DNA from: Gammaproteobacteria bacterium
GTDB taxonomy: Bacteria > Pseudomonadota > Gammaproteobacteria > SZUA-229
Assembly: GCA_029882355.1 (NCBI GenBank)
Contig: JAOUKV010000014.1
Location: forward strand, 1-64,000
Direction: 5' to 3'
DNA: 64,000 nucleotides
The position numbers and the translations under genes were made by a program. Of the stretch, positions 45,039 through 52,313 are shown piece by piece (within the stretch, counting starts at the first letter, position 1; every line of letters starts with the position of its first letter). The notes beneath the pieces are model-generated. The model was given only the letters and a program-made list of their open reading frames with translations, had not been told where the DNA came from and did not search any database.

Positions 45039-46838
45039 ATGAATGACCGAGATGATTCGCTAACTGAAATATCTGGAGCAAGGCAGTCCTCGCATCATGT
45101 AAGGGTTCAGGCTGAGTTGATTAATCTTTTGTACCAGCAAACCAGAACAGTCCTATTTGGTTTAACGGCCGCAGCCACCGCCGTCGCCATTATTTTTTAT
45201 AATAATGTGCCGAATGAGCAGGTCATAATTTGGATAACCATTGTCTACTGTTTGACAATTATTAGGTATCTATTTGCAAGGCAATTTAAATCTAGAGAAA
45301 GAGATCCAGACGATACAATAAAGTGGGGTTGGCAATTTGTATTTTTTGCCTTTCTTTCGGGTTGTACGTGGGCCGCAGCTACTATGGTGTTTTTCACGCC
45401 AGAAAATATGCAGCTGTTTATTATTCTAACCCTGATCATTATTGGTCTGACGATAACATCCATGGCCGCACTGTCCGCTTTTCTCTGGGCTTATTATGCT
45501 TACGCTATCCCCGCGATGTTGCCGATTATTTGGCGATATATGAATATGGGTGAACAGGCGTACAATGTTTTCGGTATATTGATGCTAATATTTATTGTTA
45601 CCTTGTTTCCCTTTGCAAAGGTAAATCATAGAACATTGCGACAATCTATCATGCTTCGTTTTGAAAATATTGACCTTGTTCAGCAACTGACAGAGCAGAA
45701 AGAAAAGGCAGAACAAGCAAAAAAGGTTGCAGAAGAAGCAAATATCGCAAAAACAAAATTCCTTGCTGCAGCTAGCCACGATTTGCGCCAGCCTTTACAT
45801 GCAATAGGTTTGTTTTTAGGTGCATTGGAAGATCGAGTCGAAAAAGAAGATCAAAAATCAATCGTACAGAAAATTCAAACATCAAGTCATGCATTGAGTG
45901 ACTTACTAGATTCATTGTTAGATATTTCAAAACTTGATGCCAATGTTGTGCAGGTGGAACCAAAGTTTTTTTACATTCAAAACTTATTTGATATCCTTGC
46001 GCATGAGTTTGAGACCCATGCATCTGAAAAAAATCTCCGTTTAAGATTTGTAAAAACAAACATATGTCTGGAAAATGATTACGCTATCCTTGATCGTATT
46101 CTTCGTAATTTAATATCAAATGCCATTAGATACACAAATAAAGGTGGTGTAGTTATTGGTTGTCGTCGTCATAAAGGCAGTATATTGCTGGCTGTTTATG
46201 ATACCGGCATTGGCATTCGTGATGAAGAAATGAAGGGTGTATTTCAAGAATTTCATCAGCTGCATAATCCCGAAAGAGATAGGTCAAAAGGTCTTGGTCT
46301 CGGCCTTGCAATTGTTAAGCGTATGGCTCAATTATTAAATGCGCCACTGCTAACTGCGTCTGTTCCAGGCAAAGGATCTATGTTTGGTCTGATTATTTCC
46401 CGAGCGTCATCGATTCAAGAACTAGAAGTGGTATCAAATATCGATGTAAGCCAGACGTATTTTGATAATAAACTAATTCTGATTGTTGATGATGAAATGG
46501 AAATTCGTGACAGCCTAACAGAGTTGTTACTAAGTTGGGATTGTAAGGTTATTGCAGCGGCCTCTGGTGAGGAAGCGGTGCAGGCATTGAGTAACGGCAA
46601 GGTGATACCGGATATTATTCTGGCAGATTACCGTTTGCGCGATAGTGAAACAGGCAATGAGGTTATTCGTAAAATACAATCTATGTGTACGAATCACACA
46701 ATACCGGCGATCATTATTACAGGAGATACCGCGCCTGATCGAATTAAAGAGGCAAATACGAGTGGCTACAAGATTCTGCATAAGCCTGTATCACCCAATG
46801 AGCTTCGATTACTGATGGCTGGGATTTTGTATCAATAA
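45039..46838 (+). CDS. Hybrid sensor histidine kinase
   Basis: A 599-residue protein. Residues about 25-200 carry five to six membrane segments without an obvious extracytoplasmic sensor domain. A coiled linker follows (about 205-240), then HisKA with the phosphorylation site AASHDLRQPLHAIGLF (H247), HATPase with N box RNLISNAIRYT and G boxes DTGIGI and GLGLGLAIVKR, and a C-terminal receiver with DD at 484-485 and phospho-Asp D530 in LADYRLRD. 'SHDLRQPLHA' kinases often act on LuxR-type regulators, and a NarL-type regulator gene is convergent 36 bases downstream. Start ATG at MNDRDDSL; 38 bases separate it from the M48 gene. Confidence 0.94.
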   Translation: MNDRDDSLTEISGARQSSHHVRVQAELINLLYQQTRTVLFGLTAAATAVAIIFYNNVPNEQVIIWITIVYCLTIIRYLFARQFKSRERDPDDTIKWGWQFVFFAFLSGCTWAAATMVFFTPENMQLFIILTLIIIGLTITSMAALSAFLWAYYAYAIPAMLPIIWRYMNMGEQAYNVFGILMLIFIVTLFPFAKVNHRTLRQSIMLRFENIDLVQQLTEQKEKAEQAKKVAEEANIAKTKFLAAASHDLRQPLHAIGLFLGALEDRVEKEDQKSIVQKIQTSSHALSDLLDSLLDISKLDANVVQVEPKFFYIQNLFDILAHEFETHASEKNLRLRFVKTNICLENDYAILDRILRNLISNAIRYTNKGGVVIGCRRHKGSILLAVYDTGIGIRDEEMKGVFQEFHQLHNPERDRSKGLGLGLAIVKRMAQLLNAPLLTASVPGKGSMFGLIISRASSIQELEVVSNIDVSQTYFDNKLILIVDDEMEIRDSLTELLLSWDCKVIAAASGEEAVQALSNGKVIPDIILADYRLRDSETGNEVIRKIQSMCTNHTIPAIIITGDTAPDRIKEANTSGYKILHKPVSPNELRLLMAGILYQ

Positions 46839-46874
46839 GACTGGATAGTATAAGTTTCGTTTGGTGCTGTGAAT

Positions 46875-47501
46875 CTAGACCATGCCATTTTTCGTTGCAT
46901 ACTGAACGGCCTGTGTTCGATTGCTGGCATTAAAGGCTTTTAATATTGCTGCAACATGTGAACGCACGGTTGACTCGGTCAGGTCTAGCGCTTTACCAAT
47001 ATCTTTATTTGATTTACCTGTTGCTAGTTCGATTAGTACATCATTTTGACGAGACGTTAAATTATGATTGGGACTAACTGACGGACTATCTAAAGCAGCG
47101 CTATTTTTTTGCAGTATCTGCGGAGGAACATAGGTGCCGCCAGCAATAATCAATTGCAGGGCATTGAGTATTATTTTTGATGGCGATGATTTAGGAATAT
47201 AACCACGAGCGCCGTGTTGCAGCGCCTGTTCAACCATGCGATGGTCTTCTGTGCCAGAAAGCACAACTATTAACGAATCGGTGGCTTGTTGCTGGATGGC
47301 AGTTAATGCTTCAAGGTGGCTTATTCCAGGTAAGCCAAGATCCAGCAATATCAAATCAAGATCACTGTGCGTATCCATAATATCTATTGCCGATTCATAG
47401 CTTCCAGCCTCAAAGGGCTCAATAGTAGTATTTAACCCACTCAGCACCAATAGCAGGCCGTCACGAAATAGTGCATGGTCATCAATTATTAAGACTTTCA
47501 T
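46875..47501 (-). CDS. NarL/LuxR-type response regulator
   Basis: A 208-residue regulator with an N-terminal receiver (DDH at 7-9, phospho-Asp D54 in LILLDLGLPG, Ser/Thr in VVLSGTED, Lys in YIPKSSP) and a C-terminal LuxR-type helix-turn-helix (LTSRQNDVLIELATGKSNKDIGKALDLTESTVRSHV, about 148-185). It is the likely partner of the adjacent hybrid kinase, whose own receiver could form part of a phosphorelay. It is divergent from the Ig-repeat lipoprotein gene, and the shared intergenic region holds several symmetric repeats, so it may control that gene and itself. Confidence 0.93.
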   Translation of the reverse strand: MKVLIIDDHALFRDGLLLVLSGLNTTIEPFEAGSYESAIDIMDTHSDLDLILLDLGLPGISHLEALTAIQQQATDSLIVVLSGTEDHRMVEQALQHGARGYIPKSSPSKIILNALQLIIAGGTYVPPQILQKNSAALDSPSVSPNHNLTSRQNDVLIELATGKSNKDIGKALDLTESTVRSHVAAILKAFNASNRTQAVQYATKNGMV

Positions 47502-47504
47502 CTT

Positions 47505-47665
47505 GTATCCACTTCTAATCTTATTCTTAAAAAAGATAATACCAGCTTCTTAGGCCATAAGGCTTAAGCTTTTTGGCTAATTTACAGCGGGCTGGCTCGA
47601 ATACATACTTAAATCAGTATTCGAAGTGGATACATTGGGGTTTTTCCACAACAAAAGTATCCACG
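47505..47665. promoter_or_regulatory. Operator-like inverted repeats in the regulator-lipoprotein intergenic region
   Basis: Three copies of the word GTATCCAC (or its complement) occur within 161 bases: GTATCCACTT at 47505-47514, AAGTGGATAC at 47624-47633 and GTATCCAC at 47658-47665. In addition, TCGAATAC (47597-47604) and GTATTCGA (47617-47624) form a perfect 8-base inverted repeat with a 12-base spacer. The first copy lies 3 bases before the ATG of the regulator on its own strand, the others before the lipoprotein gene. Binding by the NarL-type regulator is an inference. Confidence 0.5.
47554..47569 (+). repeat. 16-base repeat, copy 1 (GCCATAAGGCTTAAGC)
   Basis: A word of 16 bases identical to one at 52152-52167. 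It is partly palindromic (AAGGCTTAAGC with CTT). It sits 140 bases before the ATG of the Ig-repeat lipoprotein gene. The matching copy stands 147 bases before the ATG of the InlB-repeat lipoprotein gene, so position is conserved as well as sequence. Confidence 0.6.
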
Positions 47666-47693
47666 GATAGATAATAAAAAGCAGGTGACTTCA

Positions 47694-50294
47694 ATGAATT
47701 TAGTAAAACAATATATCTTAATTTTTCTTGTGGTATTAATGACGGCTTGTGGCGGCGGTGGGGATAGTGCTCCAGCAGCTCCTGCGCCAGCACCAGATAT
47801 AACCGCGCCCTATGTGTCCAGCGCTATTCCAACGAGTAGTAGCGTGGTAAGCACACTAACTTCGGTTGATATTACTTTTAGTGAAGATGTCACAGGGGCA
47901 GATGTTTTTGCTAACTATTCCCTGTCAGGTATTGGAGTGGGTACTCTGATATTGAATTCTGTTACTTATGCTAATCAGGTAGCAACGCTATCGATTACTG
48001 GTTTGGTAAATAATGGAACAATAGATATTGGTTTGAATAATGTGGCTGATCTGGCAGGTAATGTATTACCTGTCTATACGTTAACCATTTCTGGAACGAC
48101 GACGAGTCCAACGCAAACAGCTGTACCAGCCTCTGGTACTAATAACCTGACGTCATTAAGTACGGTAGAAATTACTTACTCTAAAGAGACGCAGAATGCT
48201 ACCGACCCTGCTAATTACATTTTATCAGGTTCGGCGTCAGGTACGTTGAGTCTTGATACTGTTGTATTAAAAACAGGCGCTACCGATACCTATGTGCTGA
48301 CTTTTAGCGGTACACCGACTGATGGTATTTTAAATATTGATATTACTGGCATAACTGACCTGCTGGGTAATGCATTGGCTGGTACGAATATTAATTACAC
48401 CTTTGATATAACGGCGCCTCAAATATCTACAACTGTTCCCGCAAATGGGGAATTATCAAATGCGGCACCAACGATCATAACAGTCAATTACAGTGAAGCT
48501 GTGAATGGAAAAGATTTATTGGCTAATTATGTTCTTTCTGGAACGGCCCTTGGTGGAGTAACCATCACGAATGTGCTGTCTGCATCAAGCCAGTCATCAG
48601 CTGTATATCTAAGTGGAGCAGCTGTTGAAGGATCATTGATATTGACCATCAATAATATTACCGACCCTGCGGGCAATGCGCTGACAGGAAGCAATGCAAT
48701 AACAATAAATATCGACCCCGTTGCACCAACGCGCAGCTGGACACCTACTGAAGGTGCAGTTTTTAATGCGATATCTACCGCAACGGTAGCTTATTCAGAA
48801 CCCGTATTGAATGGAGATAATATTGCTTCATATAATTTAGTCGGAAACTCTATAGGTACTTTAGCTATAGCTAGTATCACCAACACCCCTGCTGGTAGTA
48901 ATACTTATGTTCTAAATTTTAGCGGTAGTCCAGTAGAAAATATTACTTATAAAGATGTCACCATACTACCTGGTTATCCCTCAGTAACAGACCTGGCGGG
49001 AAATACTATATCGAGCCAGATACATTGGTTTATTGATCAAACTTTACCAACAATATTGTCATTTGAACCTGCTATTGGCGCTGTTGCGTTAACTGAGCTG
49101 AGCAACATAAGGGTAGAATTTTCTGAGGCTATGTCAGCGGATGTCACAGATCCAACGAGTTATGCATTAAGTGGTGCAGGTGTTGGTAGTCTAACCGTAG
49201 GTACGCCAGTGCTGGTCTCAGGCAACATTTATGATATTCCTCTAACAGGTGCGCCAGGTGTAGGTGATGTGACATTATCAATCGCACCATCAGATGCTGT
49301 TGGTAATTCTGCGGTAGAAAGTATTACCTATACCTTTGGTGCTCAAGCTACCAGTATCGTCGCTAAAACTTCGGGTGTCGCCAGTGATTTAGTGAGTATT
49401 GCAACGGATGGCGGCAGAATAATTGCGATAGCGACAGACAGCGCTAACACTATTCAAAGTATTGATGGCGGTGCCAACTGGGGTGCTATTGGTGCATTAC
49501 CCTGCGGCACAGGTCTTGATGAAATTATATATGCTGGGGGGCAGTGGACGACAATTGGTGGTACGAATGGAAGTTATACGGCTGCTTGTAATAGTGCAGA
49601 TGGCGCTACCTGGGTAAATGCTAGTGCCGCTAGTGGCACGATAACGACAACCTATCTTGATTTTGCAGGCATTGTGCATGATGGTACCAAGTACGCAGCT
49701 ATAGGTACAAATCCTGCCAGTACAAATCCTGGGAGTATGTGCATGCACTCTTACAGTAATGATGCTGCGGCATGGACAGGTCTGGCTTATTGCCCTACAA
49801 CAACCAACCCATACGCTGTAAGCACTAAGCCAAATGGTATTCATTTTGTGAATGGTCATTACTTTATGACAGGCTCAAATATTTTGTTGGGTCCTACTCT
49901 GTCTCAAAAGACGGATATAACAACAACGGCCTTCTGGACAAAAAGAGCGGCGTTTAACGGTGCTTATAAGATTATTCATGATGGAAGCAATTATCTGGTA
50001 GCAGGCACACAAGGTGGTAAAGCGAGCATCGGCGTTTCTGCCGATCTGGGTACGTGGAATTATATTTTAGTGTCAGATATTAATACGACCTTATATGACA
50101 TTGCTTATGACGCAACAGGTGGGTATGTAGCAGTTGGAAATGCTGGGCTAATTCTCACCAGTTCTGATGGTTCAAATTGGATTCAACAGATTGCAGTAAC
50201 CAGTGCTAATTTGAATAGTGTATTGTGGGATGCAGCGGCAGCCAACTGGATTGTGGTTGGTAGTGGTGGCACTGTTTTGACTGTGACGCCATAA
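47694..50294 (+). CDS. Large lipoprotein with Ig-like repeats and a propeller-like C-terminus
   Basis: An 866-residue exported lipoprotein (signal MNLVKQYILIFLVVLMTACGG, lipobox MTAC, followed by GGGG). Residues about 30-550 hold five repeats of roughly 100 residues with the pattern 'P..G......I.V.FSE......NY.LSG...G', typical of SbsA-like Ig domains (Big_5). Residues about 555-866 are Gly-, Trp- and Ser-rich, with SIDGGANWGAIG, SADGATWVNAS and SSDGSNWIQQI, and resemble BNR/YCF48-like beta-propeller repeats. A surface or periplasmic binding role is likely. Start taken at the ATG with AGGTGA upstream; a GTG three codons earlier is in frame. Confidence 0.85.
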   Translation: MNLVKQYILIFLVVLMTACGGGGDSAPAAPAPAPDITAPYVSSAIPTSSSVVSTLTSVDITFSEDVTGADVFANYSLSGIGVGTLILNSVTYANQVATLSITGLVNNGTIDIGLNNVADLAGNVLPVYTLTISGTTTSPTQTAVPASGTNNLTSLSTVEITYSKETQNATDPANYILSGSASGTLSLDTVVLKTGATDTYVLTFSGTPTDGILNIDITGITDLLGNALAGTNINYTFDITAPQISTTVPANGELSNAAPTIITVNYSEAVNGKDLLANYVLSGTALGGVTITNVLSASSQSSAVYLSGAAVEGSLILTINNITDPAGNALTGSNAITINIDPVAPTRSWTPTEGAVFNAISTATVAYSEPVLNGDNIASYNLVGNSIGTLAIASITNTPAGSNTYVLNFSGSPVENITYKDVTILPGYPSVTDLAGNTISSQIHWFIDQTLPTILSFEPAIGAVALTELSNIRVEFSEAMSADVTDPTSYALSGAGVGSLTVGTPVLVSGNIYDIPLTGAPGVGDVTLSIAPSDAVGNSAVESITYTFGAQATSIVAKTSGVASDLVSIATDGGRIIAIATDSANTIQSIDGGANWGAIGALPCGTGLDEIIYAGGQWTTIGGTNGSYTAACNSADGATWVNASAASGTITTTYLDFAGIVHDGTKYAAIGTNPASTNPGSMCMHSYSNDAAAWTGLAYCPTTTNPYAVSTKPNGIHFVNGHYFMTGSNILLGPTLSQKTDITTTAFWTKRAAFNGAYKIIHDGSNYLVAGTQGGKASIGVSADLGTWNYILVSDINTTLYDIAYDATGGYVAVGNAGLILTSSDGSNWIQQIAVTSANLNSVLWDAAAANWIVVGSGGTVLTVTP

Positions 50295-50322
50295 ATATTT
50301 TTACAAAAAGAGAGAAGTGAGT

Positions 50323-51168
50323 ATGGATAAAATAAAATTGTACGTCGCATTATCACTGTCTGTATTACTAGCAGGCTGCAGTTTTGGCAAAAACACGGTA
50401 GATGTAGAAGCCGTGAAGAAAGTAAAAACGGTAGCAGTAATTATGTACAGCGTGCCAGAGAAAATTGTGTATAGATCTGATGCGCGAGATAACTCAACCA
50501 GTGTTCTTGGTGCGTTAGCAGAAACCTCAATTGGTAATAATGGCGCACAGGCTGCAGAAGCAGCGATAAAAACATTTACTGAAACATTACAGAAACAAAA
50601 TCTATCTTTTACGGTTATGTCGCATTCAGATGTTATTTCTAATCCAGGTTTTAGTGCTTTATATATACCTGCAAGCGCTGTTGATAAACAGTTGGATGAA
50701 AGTTTGTTAGGTAAGTCACTTAGTTTTCTGGGTAGCTTAAGTGGTGGTGCAGATTATACAGCAGCCGCGCCAAATAAAATGAATCAGTATGGTTTAGTAA
50801 AAGCATGGCATGGTGATACAGCGTTAACAAATAAACCTGCCGAACTTAAATATATTAAAAATGCGATTGAAGCACTGAAAGTAGATGCTGTATTAGTTGT
50901 AAATGATATGGGTTTCTCCTTTTCCTGTGAAGCGTGTATTGGTTCAAATGGTGTAGCATCAACAGGTTCTGCTTTTAATGCGACATTGGTCAGTCGTTTC
51001 GGCTCTATAATGAATATTCGTGAATGGTTTGCTACAACGGATGAGCAGGGCGTAATGGCCATGGGCATTGTCGATCCAACAGAGCATGAAGCGTTATTTG
51101 AAGAGCATGGTCGTAGAATGGCTGAAGTGTTTGCATCGGCAGCTAAAGAAAGTCTCATGGTGAAATAA
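50323..51168 (+). CDS. Putative lipoprotein
   Basis: A 281-residue protein with a lipoprotein signal (LSVLLAGCSF, Cys about residue 19). After the anchor come VKTVAVIMYSVPEKIVYRSD and a helix-rich part with KTFTETLQKQNLSF, then VDAVLVVNDMGFSFSCEACIGSNG, which includes a possible disulfide (CEAC). No family recognised. It starts 28 bases after the large lipoprotein gene, so the two are probably co-transcribed. Start chosen at the second Met (ATG, MDKIKLY); a GTG two codons earlier is possible. Confidence 0.75.
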   Translation: MDKIKLYVALSLSVLLAGCSFGKNTVDVEAVKKVKTVAVIMYSVPEKIVYRSDARDNSTSVLGALAETSIGNNGAQAAEAAIKTFTETLQKQNLSFTVMSHSDVISNPGFSALYIPASAVDKQLDESLLGKSLSFLGSLSGGADYTAAAPNKMNQYGLVKAWHGDTALTNKPAELKYIKNAIEALKVDAVLVVNDMGFSFSCEACIGSNGVASTGSAFNATLVSRFGSIMNIREWFATTDEQGVMAMGIVDPTEHEALFEEHGRRMAEVFASAAKESLMVK

Positions 51169-51182
51169 TAAATTGGGAAGTA

Positions 51183-51236
51183 ATGTAGGACTAGAATAAG
51201 GTTGCGTAAATACACGACCTTATTCTGGCGCTACAT
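51183..51236 (+). other. Long stem-loop after the lipoprotein gene
   Basis: Perfect 10-base arms AGAATAAGGT (51193-51202) and ACCTTATTCT (51217-51226) enclose a 14-base loop, with outer arms ATGTAG (51183-51188) and CTACAT (51231-51236). It may stabilise or end the upstream transcript. Only a short T stretch follows, so it is not a typical intrinsic terminator. Confidence 0.55.
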
Positions 51237-51273
51237 TTAAAATATGATGGGAATGAATTCTAATAAGATAGAT

Positions 51274-51291
51274 TTACGACAATGGTCGTAA
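51274..51291 (+). promoter_or_regulatory. Hairpin/operator directly before a ribosome binding site
   Basis: A perfect 7-base inverted repeat, TTACGAC-AATG-GTCGTAA, ends 2 bases before the AGGAGAG ribosome binding site of the next lipoprotein gene. As RNA it would form a tight hairpin next to the site and could affect translation; as DNA it is symmetric enough for a dimeric regulator. Confidence 0.5.
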
Positions 51292-51304
51292 TAGGAGAGT
51301 AATT

Positions 51305-51907
51305 ATGAAAAAGTTAATAACAGTAGCATCAGCCATATCGGCATTAATATTAATCAATGGTTGCAGTAGCGACAGTGCCACCACCACTGCTGCTGCAGGC
51401 TCACCAATATCTGTTATCACCATATCTGGATCAACAGTGAGTCTTGATGGTTCATACAGCACAGGTTGTGTAGACCGTACTCTCGAGGGAGGAAGTGGTT
51501 GGTATAAGGATGACATGACCATTGCTGGCTCTACATTGAATACCAGTTCAGCTGAATACAGCGACATCGCCTGTACTGTCGAAACGGGTGCAGGTACTGT
51601 TGAAGCCACACTGGCTGTAGGCACTGATTCCGCTATTACTGGCTGGATTGGAGCTGGCGACGCTGGCGGAACATTTATTCCAACAGCATCTGATGGTTCT
51701 GGTCCATTAGGTTTGACGGAAGCAGTGACCATGCTTACCGCTACCGTCGTTAGCGGTACGGGTTGGAATGCCAGCTTACCTGCAGGCACCGTCATAGATC
51801 TCTTTTACGTTGTGGATGATACCGGTACAAACAAAGTACTTTATGAAGACGATGATGCGTTTGGTGGCAGCACTTTAGCAAACAATATTGCAAGTACTCA
51901 GTTATAG
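51305..51907 (+). CDS. Putative lipoprotein of unknown family
   Basis: A 200-residue protein with a lipoprotein signal (ALILINGCSS, Cys20). The mature part is Ser-, Thr-, Gly- and Ala-rich and predicted all-beta, with Cys in YSTGCVD and SDIACTV that may pair. It resembles no family I know; the composition is that of a small surface or periplasmic beta domain. The gene is preceded by an AGGAGAG ribosome binding site and a hairpin and is followed by a terminator, so it is its own transcription unit. Confidence 0.7.
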   Translation: MKKLITVASAISALILINGCSSDSATTTAAAGSPISVITISGSTVSLDGSYSTGCVDRTLEGGSGWYKDDMTIAGSTLNTSSAEYSDIACTVETGAGTVEATLAVGTDSAITGWIGAGDAGGTFIPTASDGSGPLGLTEAVTMLTATVVSGTGWNASLPAGTVIDLFYVVDDTGTNKVLYEDDDAFGGSTLANNIASTQL

Positions 51908-51923
51908 ATCTGGTTGACTATAA

Positions 51924-51961
51924 AATAGTCATGCCGCTGTATGTGGCATGGCTATTTTTTT
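51924..51961. terminator. Rho-independent terminator after the small lipoprotein gene
   Basis: The stem AATAG-CATGCC pairs with GGCATG-CTATT around a 9-base loop and is followed by a run of T. It lies 16 bases beyond the stop codon of the lipoprotein gene. Its right arm touches the end of the truncated hydrolase fragment on the other strand. Confidence 0.75.
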
Positions 51962-52130
51962 GTTTTAAACCAATTATCTATTTCGTTAGTAACGAATTCA
52001 GTATCTGTTTTGTTAGACAAAAGATGATCAGAATTCTCCAAAGTAATAATTTCTGACTCGCCTTTTACCCAGTCGTTTAATTCTTCAGCATTTTTTTCAC
52101 TCACCAATGCATCGTTGTTCACGCTAAATA
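51952..52130 (-). pseudogene. Truncated alpha/beta hydrolase 3' fragment (duplicate)
   Basis: This stretch encodes only the last 60 or so residues of an alpha/beta hydrolase, matching the end of the intact gene at 55052-55804. Bases 52021-52130 equal 55121-55230 with only about six differences in 110, without any insertion or deletion; bases 51967-52020 are more diverged. Homology stops abruptly at 52130, upstream of which the 5' part of the gene is absent. The frame is open and ends in a stop codon, but catalytic Ser is missing, so the product cannot work as an enzyme. Confidence 0.9.
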
Positions 52131-52151
52131 ACAGTTCTAGTTGCAACCTTA

Positions 52152-52167
52152 GCCATAAGGCTTAAGC
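52152..52167 (+). repeat. 16-base repeat, copy 2 (GCCATAAGGCTTAAGC)
   Basis: Identical over 16 bases to 47554-47569 and extended here to a perfect palindrome AAGGCTTAAGCCTT (52157-52170). It lies 21 bases after the break point of the hydrolase fragment and 147 bases before the ATG of the InlB-repeat lipoprotein gene. Confidence 0.6.
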
Positions 52168-52313
52168 CTTTAGTTGGTATACAACCTGTTCACGTATGGG
52201 CATACTACAAACATTAGAAAAGATAGGGTAATAATTGATGCATCTCATGATGCTGGAATGTCGATTATAAGCTCAAAGATTGTAAAAAATTAACTTAGCA
52301 AAGAGTAAAAAAA

